A stretch of 64,000 nt of DNA from DATARH01 sp963773625 (GTDB lineage: Bacteria; Pseudomonadota; Alphaproteobacteria; ATCC43930; CGMCC-115725). Of the stretch, positions 42,111 through 51,936 are shown in pieces. The number at the start of each line of letters is the position of its first letter. The first letter of the stretch is position 1. The stretch covers positions 62,001 to 126,000 of the forward strand of contig CAVZCJ010000003.1 of assembly GCA_963773625.1 (NCBI GenBank). Reading direction: 5' to 3'. A program made the translations under genes and the position numbers. Under the pieces are notes generated by a model that ran no database searches, was not told the origin of the DNA, and was given only the letters and a program-made list of their open reading frames with translations.

Positions 42111-43562
42111 ATGCACGATGCCACGGCGATCATCGAGACCGACATCCCCGCGCGTCTCGACCGGCTGCCGTGGTCGAGGTTCCACACGCTGGTCGTGGTC
42201 GCGCTCGGCGTCACCTGGATCCTCGACGGGCTTGAAGTTACCCTCGCGGGCTCGATCGCCGGCGCGCTGGAACAAAGCCCAGTGCTGCGGTTCAGTGCCG
42301 TCGAAGTCGGCGCGGTCAGCAGCGCCTATCTCGTCGGCGCGGTGTCGGGCGCGCTGATCTTCGGCTATCTGACCGACCGGCTCGGCCGCAAGAAGCTCTT
42401 CACGGTGACGCTCGGGGTCTATTTGGTGGCCACCGCGGCAACGGCCCTGTCATGGAATTTCGCCAGTTTTGCGCTATTTCGCTTTCTGACCGGAACCGGG
42501 ATCGGCGGCGAATACGCCGCGATCAACTCGGCGATTCAGGAGCTGGTGCCGGCGCGCTTTCGCGGCCGCACCGATCTGGCGATCAACGGCAGCTTCTGGG
42601 TCGGCGCCGCGCTGGGCGCGCTGGGCGCGGTGACGTTGCTCCAGCCGGGCAGGTTGCCACCCGATTTGGGGTGGCGGGCTGCTTTCGGTATCGGTGCGGT
42701 GCTCGGCTTGGTCATCCTGATGCTGCGCCGCTGGGTGCCGGAAAGCCCGCGCTGGTTGATGCTGCACGACCGTCTTGACGAGGCGAACGCGACGATCGGC
42801 GAGATCGAGCGGCGTGTCGAGGGCCACCGGTTACCGGAGCCGGTCGGCAGCATCCGGCTCATCTCCTCGCCGGGCCATTCGATGTTTCGCCTGATATTGG
42901 CGGTCGTGCGCGATTATCCGAGCCGCGCCGCGTTGGGTTTGGCGCTAATGGGGGCGCAGGCGTTCTTCTACAACGCGATCTTTTTTTCCTACGCGCTGGT
43001 GCTGACCGGGTTCTACCAGGTGCCGGCGGCGGCGATCGGCTGGTACATCCTGCCGTTCGCGCTGGGCAATTTCGCCGGGCCGCTGGTGCTCGGGCCGCTG
43101 TTCGACACCGTCGGACGCAAGCCGATGATCGCTACGACCTATGCGCTCTCGGGTGTGCTGCTGGCGATTGTCGGTGACCTGTTCCGCAACGGGGCGTTGG
43201 ACGCGGTGGCGCTCACCGCTTGCTGGAGCGGCGTCTTCTTTTTCGCCTCGGCGGCGGCGAGCTCCGCCTATCTGACCGTCAGCGAGAGTTTCCCGCTCGA
43301 GGCGCGGGCGCTGGCCATCGCCTTCTTCTACGCAATGGGGACAGCAGCGGGTGGAGCGCTGGCGCCCTCGCTTTTGGCCTGGCTGATCGGCACGGGCTCG
43401 CGCGGCAATGTCTTCATGGGGTATCTGCTCGGCGCCGGGTTGATGATCGGGGCGGCGGTCGTCGAACTGGCGATCGGGGTCAAGGCCGAACGCCGGCCGC
43501 TCGAGGAGGTCGCCCGGCCGATTTCAAGCGTGGAACCGGCAGCTCGCGTTCCCGTATCCTGA
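42111..43562 (+). CDS. MFS transporter, sugar-porter / aromatic acid:H+ symporter type
   Basis: This is an intact 483-residue carrier with 12 predicted helices. Family signatures are LDGLEVTLAGSIAG in helix 1, GYLTDRLGRKKLFTVTL between helices 2 and 3, GTGIGGEYAAINSAIQEL in helix 4, the VPESPRWLMLHDR motif after helix 6, and GPLFDTVGRKPMIATTY in the second half. The helix-1 aspartate and the PESPRW motif place it with metabolite:H+ symporters, including benzoate/shikimate-type carriers. The ATG at 42111 is used. It probably forms one transcript with the amidohydrolase upstream and lies 5 bases before the exonuclease gene. Confidence 0.9.
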   Translation: MHDATAIIETDIPARLDRLPWSRFHTLVVVALGVTWILDGLEVTLAGSIAGALEQSPVLRFSAVEVGAVSSAYLVGAVSGALIFGYLTDRLGRKKLFTVTLGVYLVATAATALSWNFASFALFRFLTGTGIGGEYAAINSAIQELVPARFRGRTDLAINGSFWVGAALGALGAVTLLQPGRLPPDLGWRAAFGIGAVLGLVILMLRRWVPESPRWLMLHDRLDEANATIGEIERRVEGHRLPEPVGSIRLISSPGHSMFRLILAVVRDYPSRAALGLALMGAQAFFYNAIFFSYALVLTGFYQVPAAAIGWYILPFALGNFAGPLVLGPLFDTVGRKPMIATTYALSGVLLAIVGDLFRNGALDAVALTACWSGVFFFASAAASSAYLTVSESFPLEARALAIAFFYAMGTAAGGALAPSLLAWLIGTGSRGNVFMGYLLGAGLMIGAAVVELAIGVKAERRPLEEVARPISSVEPAARVPVS

Positions 43563-43566
43563 ACCC

Positions 43567-44588
43567 ATGCCGACCGCCGCATTGCGCCCGGAAACCTGGT
43601 TGCACGCCGTTCCCGGCGGGCTCTATTGCGAGCCGGGCGATTTCTTTATCGACCCGACGCAGCCGGCCGGCCGGGCGGTGATCACCCACGGCCACGGCGA
43701 CCACGCGCGGCCGGGCAATGCCCGTGTCCTGGCGACGCCGGAGACGATCGCGATCATGCGGGCGCGCTACGGCGAGAGCGCCGGCGGGTCGCTTCAGGAA
43801 TCTGAGGTACGGCGAGACGGTGACGCTCAACGGCGTCGCCGTGACCCTGGTGCCCGGCCGGACATGTCCTCGGCAGCGCCCAGGCAGTGCTCGAGTATCG
43901 CGGCAGCCGGATCGTCGTCTCCGGCGATTACAAGCGGCGCCGCGACCCGACTTGCGCCGCGTTCGAGCCGCAGACCTGCGATGTCTTCATCACCGAGGCG
44001 ACGTTCGGGCTGCCGGTGTTTCGCCACCCTCCCGACAAGCACGAGATCGACCGGCTGCTGCATTCGCTGCTGCTGTTCCCCGAGCGGGCCCATCTCGTCG
44101 GCGTTTACGCGCTCGGCAAGTGCCAGCGCGTCATCGCCCTGCTGCGCGAGGCCGGATACGACGAGCCGATCTACATCCACGGCGCGCTCGCCGCCCTGTG
44201 CGAACTCTACGAGAGCCTGGGAGTCGCGCTCGGACCGCTGAGGCTGGCGACCGGCGCGAGCAAGGCTGAGCTTGCCGGCAAGATCGTGCTGGCGCCGCCG
44301 GGCGCGATGGCCGACCGCTGGTCGCGGCGTCTCCCCGATCCGGTCTCGGCGCTGGCCTCGGGCTGGATGCGGGTCAAACAACGGGCGAAGGCGCGCGGGG
44401 TCGAGCTGCCGCTGGTGATTTCCGACCATGCCGATTGGGACGAGCTGACCCAGACGCTGCACGACACGCAAGCGCCGGAGATCTGGGTCACCCACGGCAA
44501 CGAAGAGGCGCTGGTTCACTACGCCACCAAGGCTGGGCTCAGGGCCCGGGCGCTGGCGCTGGCCGGGTACGAGGACGAGGAGGAGTGA
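43567..44588 (+). CDS. ligase-associated DNA exonuclease, metallo-beta-lactamase fold (two frameshifts)
   Basis: This belongs to the mRNA-3'-end-processing-like nucleases that travel with a bacterial ATP-dependent DNA ligase. The start MPTAALRPETWLHAVPGGLY is the family N-terminus. Metal ligands lie in VITHGHGDHARPG (HxHxDH), and further blocks are RIVVSGDYKRRRDPTCAAF, DVFITEATFGLPVFRHP and LPLVISDHADWDEL. Extra bases near 43797 and 43865 shift the frame and interrupt the segment with the second His region. Corrected length is about 340 residues. The partner ligase starts 1.4 kb downstream, beyond a gene on the opposite strand. Confidence 0.93.
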
Positions 44589-44589
44589 G

Positions 44590-45905
44590 CTAGTCGGCCG
44601 CCGCGGCGGGGACGCGGCCGGCGACCGCCCTCACCTTGCCCGGCGCGGCGCGGAAGATGGCGACCGCCGACATCAGGTTGAGGGCGATCGAAATCCAGAA
44701 GGCGGGCGCATACCCGCCGGTGAGATCGTGCAGCACGCCGGCGACCCAGGGCCCAGCCGCGCCGCCAAGGATCGCCGACAGCATCACCGTGCCGAAAATA
44801 GCGCCGGAGTTTCGGCCGGCGAAAATCTCGATGGAGATCGCGCCCATCACCGAGGTCAGGCCGTAGCCGAGCGTCCCTTGCGCCACCACCATCACCGCGA
44901 GCAGCGCCATCGTCGGGTGCCCGGCGAGCAGGATCAGCGCGAGGCAGCAGATCACAAATCCGCCATTGCCGATCGCCCAGACCCATTCGCGGCCGATGCG
45001 GTCGGAGAGATGACCGAGCGCGATCTGGCCCGGCACCGCGACGAGGCTGACCAGGCCCAACGCCCAGGCCGCGTCGGAGGCGGAAAAGCCGATCTCGGTG
45101 AGGTACTTGGTCTGGTGCACCTGGACCGCGTACCAGGTGAAGAGGCTGCCGAAATAGCCGGCGGCGATCCACCAGAAGCGGCGCGTGCGCAGCGCGCGGC
45201 GCGAGCGTCCAGTCGATCGCCGCCCAGGCGGGGTCGACGATGTTGGCGGTGGCGCCGGCCGGCTTGCCGCCGGCCTGCCCGCCATCGGGTTCGAGGCCCA
45301 TGTCTTGCGGCCGGTGCCGCAACAGCAGGTTGAGCGGGCCGAGCAGGGCCAGCACCAGGAGGCCGAGCACCCAGCAGGCCCCGCGCCAGCCGCCGCTCTC
45401 GATCCGCGATTGCAGCCAGGGCAGGATCGTGATCGAGCCGATCCCGACCCCGGAAAAGGCGATGCTGAGCGCCAGTCCGCGCCGGCGCTCGAACCAATGC
45501 GGCAGATAGAGCGACTGACCGGTATAGGCGAGGCAGTTGACCCCGCCGCCGCACAGCGCGCCGAGGGTCAGATAGAGCTGCCACGGCTGGCGCACCAGGG
45601 TCGCGAGCAGCAGGCCCGCGCCCATCGCGACGACGCCCGCCTCGACGACGAGTCAGCGGGCCGCGCCGGTCCATGATCCGGCCGATGCTCGGGGTGATCA
45701 CCGCCGAGGCGAGAAAGCCGAACGAGAAGGCGCCGGCGGTCACCCCGCGATCCCAGCCGAACTCGCTAAGGATCGGCGGGAACAGCAGCGAGAAGGCGGT
45801 GCGGGCGTTGACCCCCACCGCCATCGTCACGAAGCCGACGCCGACCAGCACCCAGCCGTAGAAGAACGGCAGGCGCGGACGCGATATCGGGGTGCTGTCG
45901 CTCAT
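44590..45905 (-). CDS. MFS transporter, OFA / monocarboxylate-type (two frameshifts)
   Basis: The product is about 438 residues with 12 helices after correction. The start at 45905 reads PFFYGWVLVGVGFVTMAVGV, the typical first helix of this group, then FSFGFLASAVITPSIGRIMD. After a frame change near 45650 come LTLGALCGGGVNCLAYTG and HWFERRRGLALSIAFSGVG, the diagnostic R-R-G-L-A loop. After another near 45195 comes the second half (LGHLSDRIGREWVWAIGN). Related proteins carry oxalate/formate, lactate or other monocarboxylates. It lies between the exonuclease and ligase genes on the opposite strand, converging on the former (1-base gap) and diverging from the latter. Confidence 0.85.
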
Positions 45906-46022
45906 CGTGCTCGGTTTATTGGGGCGGAATAGCCGGGCATCGCGGCATGCTTATATAACGCGAATGATCTTGGCGACGGACGAACTATTCGGCCTCGGCC
46001 TAACCATTGTGGAACGCGCGGC

Positions 46023-47593
46023 GTGAACCGCTTTGCCGAACTGCTCGACGCGCTGCTGTTCACCCCGTCGCGTAACGGCAAATTGCGGCTGATGGCGGAG
46101 TATTTCGCCACCACCGCCGATCCCGAGCGCGGCTGGGCGCTCGCGGCGCTGACCGGCGAGTTATCTTTCGCCGAGGCCAAGCCCGGCCAGGTGCGGGCGC
46201 TGGCGATGGCGCGGGTCGATCCCGAACTCTTCGCCTGGTCGCTCGATTTTGTCGGCGACCTCGCCGAGACCGTGTCGCTGATCTGGCCGACAGAGCCAAC
46301 GTTGAACACCCCAGTTCCGACCCTCTCCGAGATCGTCGATACGCTGCGCATCGCCGGGCGGGCCGAGGTCGGGGCGCATCTCGCCCAGTGGCTCGACCGG
46401 CTCGACGCGACCGGCCGCTGGGCGCTGTTGAAGCTGGTCACCGGCGCGCTGAGGATCGGCGTCTCGGCGCGGCTCGCCAAGACGGCGCTCGCCGAATGGG
46501 CCGGGGTCGAGATCGGCGCGATCGAGGAGGTCTGGCACGGGCTCGCTCCGCCCTATCTGCCGCTGTTTTCCTGGCTGTCGGGGACTGAGAGCCGGCCAGA
46601 GATCGGCGAGCTGCCGAACTTCACGCCGCTTAATGCTGGCGCAGCCGCTGGAGGAGAGCGACCTCGCCCGGCTCGATCCGGCGGCCTATCTCGCCGAGTG
46701 GAAATGGGACGGCATCCGCGTGCAGCTGGTGTCGCGGCGCGGCGAGCGGCGGCTCTATTCGCGCTCGGGCGATGAAATCGGCCTGGCTTTTCCCGATATT
46801 CTCGCGGCGGCTCCGGACGACATCGCGCTAGACGGCGAACTCCTGGTGATCCGCGACGGCGAGGTCGCGCCGTTCAACGATCTGCAGCAGCGCCTCAACC
46901 GCAAGACCCCGACGCCGAAGATGCTGAGCCGATTTTCCGGCGTCGGTGCGGCTCTACGACGTGCTGCGCCTCGGCGACGAGGATCTGCGGCCGCTGCCGC
47001 TCAGCGAGCGGCGCCACCGTCTCGAGGCCTGGTACGGCAATGCCCCGCGCGACCGGCTCGATTTGTCGCCGCTCGTCCCGTTCGAGACCTGGGACGACCT
47101 CAAGGAATTGCGCGATAGTGCCCGCGCCAACGGCATCGAGGGGCTGATGCTGAAGCGCCGCGACTCGGCCTATCTCTCGGGCCGGCCGAAGGGCCCGTGG
47201 TTCAAATGGAAGCGCGGCGCGCTGACCGTCGATGTGGTGCTGATGTACGCCCAGCGGGGCCACGGCAAGCGCTCGTCGTTCTATTCCGACTATACCTTCG
47301 GCGCCTGGCGCGACGACGCGCTGGTGCCGGTCGGCAAGGCCTATTCCGGCTTCACCGACGACGAGCTGCGCCTGCTCGATAAATGGGTGCGCGACAACAC
47401 CGTCAAGCGCTACGGTCCGGTGCGCGAGGTCGCGCCGGGGTTGGTGCTGGAAATCGCCTTTGACAGCGTTCACCGCTCGACGCGCCACAAATCGGGGGTG
47501 GCGATGCGCTTCCCGCGCGTCCACCGCATCCGCTGGGACAAGCCGTTTTCCGAGGCGGATACGCTGGAGAACGTGGAAAAGCTGGTGACGTGA
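46023..47593 (+). CDS. ATP-dependent DNA ligase, damage-response type (two frameshifts)
   Basis: This is a standalone bacterial ATP ligase (Lig B/C1-like), often called the cisplatin-damage-response type. The GTG at 46023 gives MNRFAELLDALLFTPSRNGK, an N-terminal DNA-binding domain. The adenylation domain has the nucleotidyl-lysine in EWKWDGIRVQ (KxDG), DGELLVIRDG (motif III), IEGLMLKRRDSAY (IV) and GPWFKWKRG (V). Extra bases near 46633 and 46945 split it into three frames. The OB-fold end reads VLEIAFDSVHRSTRHKSGVA. Corrected length is about 522 residues. It works with the exonuclease at 43567 and a helicase not seen in the window. Confidence 0.94.
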
Positions 47594-48579
47594 GCGCGGT
47601 TCCGTATCCCGCGCTCGCCCGCGCTTCGTTCGGGCGCACCGGCATCGCCGGTGGTGGCGCGTTCGTCGCGGTCGCTTTCGTCGTGACGGTTGCCCTGCCG
47701 CTGGCGACTTATACGACGTCGCTGGCGCTGTTCGGCCTCGCCCATGTGCTGAGCGAGCTCAATTATATCGACCGCCGCTTCCGCGCGCGGCTGGCCGGAG
47801 CGCGGGTATGGATCGGCGCGCCGATCGCTGTCGCGGTGGCGGCGCGGGCCTTGGCGCTGCGGGGCGTGCTGCCGCCCGCGGCCGACGCCGCAATCGAACT
47901 GGGTGCCGCCACGGCGTTGGCGGGGGTGGCGGTCTGGCGCATGCGCCGTCATCGCGCCGCTGGCGCGGCGATCGGCATGATCCTCGGGGCGGGCGCGATC
48001 GCCGCGCCCTTCCAGACGCTGCTGGGGCTGGCGATCCTGCACAACCTCACGCCGCTCGGATTTTTCGCCGACGCGCTCGGCGGCCGGCGCCGCCGCGACG
48101 CGCTGATCCTTCTTGCCGTTCCGCTGGTCGCGCTGCCGCTGCTGATCGCGACCGGTCTGCCCTACGTCATTCTGGCCGGGATGGGGCTGGAATGGCCGGA
48201 GGCGCGCTTTTTGGCGAGCGGCCCGCTGGCCTTCAACCTGGGGGTCTACGTACCGGCGAGCCTTGCCTCAAGCGAGTGGGCGCTGCACGCCTTCAGCGCC
48301 GCGGTGTTCGCGCAGATCATGCATTACGCCGCGGTGATCCTCCTGTTGCCGCGGCTCGCGGCCGAGACGCCGACGCGCCGGCGATTGGTGCGGCCGCCAT
48401 ATGCGCTCGCGGCGGGGATCGCGGTCGCCGCCGCGGCGCTGGCACTGGTCTTCCTCGCCGATTACGGAGTGGCGCGACAGCTTTACGGGTTGGCGGCGCT
48501 GGTTCACTCCTGGCTCGAAATCCCGGTGCTGCTGGTGGCGCTGGGCGGGATTGCCGCGGTTCAGCCGGCGAGCGCGTAG
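47590..48579 (+). CDS. polytopic membrane protein of unknown function, 329 aa
   Basis: The GTG at 47590 overlaps the ligase stop (GTGA). The protein has about eight to nine hydrophobic segments. Histidines occur at or near membrane faces (LFGLAHVLSELNYID, LAILHNLTPLGFF, AQIMHYAAVILLLP, ALVHSWLEIPVLLVAL), a spacing that recalls membrane metalloenzymes such as the Brp/Blh carotenoid-cleaving family, but I cannot establish homology. It is intact. Its last 19 bases overlap the converging gene on the other strand. The coupling to a DNA ligase gene is probably incidental. Confidence 0.75.
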   Translation: MSAVPYPALARASFGRTGIAGGGAFVAVAFVVTVALPLATYTTSLALFGLAHVLSELNYIDRRFRARLAGARVWIGAPIAVAVAARALALRGVLPPAADAAIELGAATALAGVAVWRMRRHRAAGAAIGMILGAGAIAAPFQTLLGLAILHNLTPLGFFADALGGRRRRDALILLAVPLVALPLLIATGLPYVILAGMGLEWPEARFLASGPLAFNLGVYVPASLASSEWALHAFSAAVFAQIMHYAAVILLLPRLAAETPTRRRLVRPPYALAAGIAVAAAALALVFLADYGVARQLYGLAALVHSWLEIPVLLVALGGIAAVQPASA

Positions 48580-48906
48580 TAGAGCAGCCCGGCCATGGTC
48601 GACGCCGCGTTGGCGATCAGCGACGCCGAGAGGCGCGCGGCGCCAGGCCAGCGGCACGATCAGCCGATAGGCGACGCTCTCCGCCAGCACCACGCCGGTC
48701 TCGACAAGCGCCACCGCGCCCGGATAGCCGATGGGGCCGGCGAGGCGGGGCACCGCGTACCAGGCGATCGGATGGGTGACCAGCGTGCCCAGCGAAGCGG
48801 CGAGCGCGGCGTTAAGCCCGCTGCCCCAGCCCGCGGCCCGGATCAGGGCAAAGGCGATCCCCGCTTCGAGCGCTATCGACAGGGCGAGGGCGGCGAGTTG
48901 CGTCAT
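48561..48906 (-). CDS. small membrane protein of unknown function, about 114 aa (one frameshift)
   Basis: The ATG at 48906 starts MTQLAALALSIALEAGIAFALI, followed by LNAALAASLGTLVTHPIAWY and VALVETGVVLAESVAYRLIV, four hydrophobic segments in all. A frame change near 48640 restores SLIANAASTMAGLLYYALAG and a TGA at 48561. The THPIAWY and ETGVVLAESVAYR motifs look conserved but I cannot name the family. It converges with and overlaps the preceding membrane protein gene by 19 bases, and diverges from the secreted protein 65 bases away. Confidence 0.6.
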
Positions 48907-48970
48907 TACGATTTGGCCTCACCGGAAAAGCGGCGCAGGATACGGCATTCCCGAGCGGGAGGAACCGCCA

Positions 48971-49317
48971 TTGCGCAACCTTGTCGCCATCGCAGCCTCG
49001 GTGTGCGCGCTGATCGCCGTGACGGCGGCGCGCGGCGATATTCCGCCGCCGCCGGGCGAGCAGGAACGCTATTTCTTGAGCCTGATCGAGGGCGCCAACC
49101 ATCCATGCGGCAAGGTCGGCTTCCTACACGGCGGCCTCCGGGAGCGACGCCGACACCTACGCCAATCAGGGGCTCGACGCCTTTGACGTCACCTGCAGCC
49201 AACGGCAAAAGCTACCTCGTCGCGGTGCCGCGGCGGCGGCCGGGGCCGCCGCTGCTCGACCCGAGCGGCAAGCCGGTTCCCTATCCCGATCCGGTCGTGA
49301 AGGAAATCAACAGGTAG
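48971..49317 (+). CDS. small secreted protein of unknown function (frameshifted)
   Basis: A TTG at 48971 with GGGAGGAA upstream starts a signal peptide (RNLVAIAASVCALIAVTAARG). The mature part has PPPPGEQERYFLSLIEGANH, a cysteine, then after shifts near 49130 and 49195 DTYANQGLDAFDVTCSNGKS (20 residues) and a proline-rich end (RPGPPLLDPSGKPVPYPDPV). Two cysteines may bridge. Corrected length is about 115 residues. No family is recognised. It is followed after 40 bases by an intrinsic terminator. Confidence 0.55.
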
Positions 49318-49356
49318 GCACCGTTCGGATCGGCCCGAGGACGCGGGACGAGACTT

Positions 49357-49378
49357 ATCGCAACCGCGATTTTTTCTT
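49357..49378 (+). terminator. probable intrinsic terminator after the secreted-protein gene
   Basis: The short perfect stem ATCGC/GCGAT with an AACC loop is followed by TTTTTCTT. The stem is only 5 bp, but the U-tract is good and the place, 40 bases after the stop at 49317, is right for a plus-strand terminator. Confidence 0.5.
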
Positions 49379-49464
49379 GTAATCGCCGGACGATTGCACG
49401 ATATGGGGCCAGATCCAAAATTTAGCGCCGCCCAGAGGGCCATGATAGCAGGGAGGAGCGGTGA

Positions 49465-51135
49465 ATGAACGGGACCCTCACCCTGGTCGATCTCGCCGGC
49501 ACGATCGCGCTCCTGCTGTGGGGCGTGCACATGGTGCAGACCGGCATCCAGCGCGCCTTCGGACCGAACCTGCGGCGTCTTCTGGGGCGGGCGTTCGGCG
49601 ACCGGTTCCGCGCCTTCGCCGCGGGGCTCGGGGTCACCGCGTCCTGCAGAGCAGCACCGCGACCGGGCTGATGGCGGCGAGCTTTGCCGCCGGCGGGCTG
49701 GTCGATCTGGTGCCGGCGCTGGCGGTGATGCTCGGCGCCAATGTCGGCACGACGCTGATCGTGCAGGTGCTTGTCGTTCGACGTCGTCGACGGTCGCTCC
49801 GCTTTTCGTCCTGATCGGCGTGGTGCTGTTCCGCCGCGGCACGGCAGTCGCGCGCCGCGCGATCTCGGCCGCGTGGCGATCGGGCTCGGCCTGATGCTGA
49901 TGGCGTTGCAGCAGCTGCTCGCCCTGATGACGCCATACGAGGACGTGCCGAGCCTGCGCCTGCTGCTCGGCGCGATCGCGACCCAGCCGCTGATCGACGT
50001 GATCCTCGCCGCGGTGCTGACCTGGGCGGCGCATTCGAGCGTCGCCATGGTGCTGCTCGTCGTGTCCTTCGCGGCGAAGGGCGTGGTGCCGCCCGAGGCG
50101 GCCTTCGCGCTGGTGCTGGGCGCCAATCTCGGCACCGCGCTCAACCCGCTGCTCGAAGGCGCGATCGGCGGCGATCCGGTGGCGAAGCGGCTGCCGGTCG
50201 GCAATCTGCTGAACCGGGCGATCGGTGTCGTGCTGGCGCTGGCCCTGCTCGATCCGATCAGCCGTTTCATGGTGACGCTCGACCCCGACGCGGCGCGCTC
50301 GGTCGCCGATTTCCACACGCTGTTCAACCTGGCGACGGCGGTGCTGTTCCTGCCGCTGCTGGGGCCGTTCGCGAAGCTGCTGGCCCGTGCGCTGCCGGCG
50401 CGCGCCGCCGCCGCCGACCCGTCGCAGCCGCTCTATCTCGACGAAAGCGCGCGCGAGATGCCGTCGATTGCGCTCGCCGGCGCGGCGCGCGAGGCGCTGC
50501 GCATGGTCGATGTGCTGGCCGAGATGCTGCGCGGCGGCTGCGACGGGCTCGACCGCGGCGACCGCAAGGCGCTCGCCGAGTGCAAGCGGCTCGACAACGT
50601 GCTCGACCGGCTCAACGGCGCGATCAAGGAGTACCTGACCGCGCTCGAACCCGACACGCTCAGCGCCGACGACGACCGGCGCCTGCTGGAGATCCTGGCC
50701 TTCACCACCAACCTCGAACACGCCGGCGACATCGTCTCGCGCGGGCTGGTGGCCCTGGCGACCAAGCGGCTGCGGCGCGGCCTTGCCTTCTCGGTCGAGG
50801 GCCAGGCCGAAATCCGCGCCATGCTCGAACGGCTCGACGGCAATCTGCGCACCGCCGCGGCGGTGTTCATGACCGACGACGCCCGCGCGGCGCGGCGGCT
50901 GCTGGCCGAGGAGGAGGTGTTCCGCGACCTCGAAGCGCGCGCCACCGAGGGGCATTTCGCCCGTCTCCGCGCCGGGCGCGTCGAGAGCCGCGAGACCAGC
51001 GCGCTGCATCTCGACGTGCTGCGCGACCTGAAGCGCATCAACGCGCACCTGACCGCGGCGGCCGACCCGGTGCTCGACCGGATCGGCGAGCTGCTGCCGA
51101 GCCGGCTGCGGCGGGAGACCGCTGGAGAACCGTAG
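49465..51135 (+). CDS. Na/Pi cotransporter family protein with PhoU-like domain (frameshifted near the 5' end)
   Basis: This is an NptA-type phosphate carrier. The membrane part has the two inverted QSS repeats of the family, VLQSSTATGLMAASFAAGG and, in the second half, WAAHSSVAMVLLVVSFAAKG, plus the LGANVGTT / LGANLGTAL loops. The C-terminal 200 residues are cytosolic and helical (PhoU/DUF47-like: LAFTTNLEHAGDIVSRGL). Frame changes occur near 49640, 49768 and 49800-49860. Corrected length is about 556 residues. The ATG at 49465 follows GGAGGAGCGGTGA. It takes up or exports phosphate or senses it through the tail; which of these is not known. Confidence 0.9.
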
Positions 51136-51201
51136 CGCCGCGGATTCTGCCCTAACATACTGATCATGCTGTCAATTCGACTGGTTTCGGCCCCGAGAAA
51201 A

Positions 51202-51261
51202 CAGCAAAATAACAGCAAGAAAACAGCGGGCTATCAGCGGCGATAGCAGCGGGATGACAGC
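51202..51261 (+). repeat. six CAGC units spaced 11-12 bases apart
   Basis: CAGC occurs at 51202, 51213, 51224, 51235, 51247 and 51258. The first three are preceded by A-rich AAAA, AATAA and AAAA, and the later ones by CTAT, GATAG and ATGA. The spacing of about one helical turn puts all units on one face of the DNA. A reverse-complement copy, GGCTGTTTTC, follows at 51271-51280. Confidence 0.6.
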
Positions 51262-51312
51262 GGCCGGGCTGGCTGTTTTCGGTGCGTCGCCGCAACTCAC
51301 CCCCGCCCCGGG

Positions 51313-51335
51313 CTTCCCCCGTGACACGGGGGAAG
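51313..51335. repeat. perfect 11-bp palindrome CTTCCCCCGTG-A-CACGGGGGAAG
   Basis: The arms match perfectly around a single central A. It is followed by GGAGCGCGCCAGCGCGGGTGGGGG, itself containing GCGC-CA-GCGC. This has the look of the small intergenic palindromic elements that are repeated in many alphaproteobacterial genomes. Confidence 0.6.
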
Positions 51336-51752
51336 GAGCGCGCCAGCGCGGGTGGGGGTGGCGTCCGCACTCCGTCTGTCGTCCGCCGATGAGTTTTCGG
51401 TAGACGCGGAGTTAGTCTTATTCACCGCCTAGTCCCGGTTTGCCGGGGAGCCAAAGGCATTTGCGCGGGTGAGTGGAATTTTCGAAGGACCGAGGTCCCG
51501 CTAGCACATGGTTGTTGTTGTACCTGCCGCGCAGCTGTCTTTGTTCGTTCCGTCAAGCTCCGGTTTCAGACTGTCAATCAGCGAGCCGCTTTTGATGCGG
51601 CGACGCCGGCCCACGCATGAACCGGCGCTGCGGGAGAGGTGGTACGAAACAGGAACATTGTGAATACGCGCTACCGCAATTCAGATCGCAATAATTGCAT
51701 ATAGCAAGAATCGGCGGGCAACTGCTCGCGCGGAGATAACACATGGAGACAA

Positions 51753-51792
51753 TGAGGCAGTGAGGGTGCAAGCGGCAAATCTCGCTGCCTCA
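51753..51792. repeat. 12-bp inverted repeat (one G-T wobble)
   Basis: TGAGGCAGTGAG (51753-51764) pairs with CTCGCTGCCTCA (51781-51792), leaving a 16-base loop. As RNA it would form a stable hairpin without a U-tract. Its function is unknown. Confidence 0.45.
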
Positions 51793-51861
51793 CCGTTGGT
51801 GGTGAATTTTGTTGGCCCTGCGCGCCGAAAACACAGGCGGCGTTGTGCCGGATGCCCTGGA

Positions 51862-51879
51862 CCCCCGCTTTCGCGGGGG
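51862..51879. repeat. small palindrome CCCCCGC-TTTC-GCGGGGG
   Basis: The 7-bp stem and TTTC loop, flanked by GGATGCCCTGGA and TGACGG, match the common intergenic palindrome of GC-rich alphaproteobacteria that reads roughly GGAC-CCCCGC-TTTCGCGGGG-TGACG. It lies 57 bases from the cupin stop and may act as its terminator or as a REP-like element. Confidence 0.6.
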
Positions 51880-51936
51880 GTGACGGAAAGGGTGCGGGAT
51901 AATGAAAGGCGCGCGGCTAACCCGCCGCGTCTTTCC

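Larger units (their letters stand above)
51136..51936. other. 800-bp non-coding stretch with repeats
   Basis: No reading frame here has plausible composition or similarity, and the short frames on either strand look random. It contains the periodic CAGC array, three inverted repeats listed separately and an AT-richer part (51640-51750). No promoter stands out for the flanking genes, which both end here (Na/Pi transporter from the left, cupin from the right). Confidence 0.6.

Noticed and set aside
49189..51048. 619-codon frame on the minus strand opposite the Na/Pi transporter
   Set aside because: It is rich in Arg, Gln and His with low-complexity content and no domain; the plus strand has the QSS repeats and a PhoU-like domain.
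51202..51261. CRISPR-like array
   Set aside because: The repeat unit is only 4 conserved bases at an 11-base period, far too short for repeats and spacers, and no cas genes are present.
51164..51771. Short frames on the minus strand (51164-51370, 51574-51771)
   Set aside because: No ribosome binding sites, odd composition, and the first overlaps the CAGC array and a palindrome.
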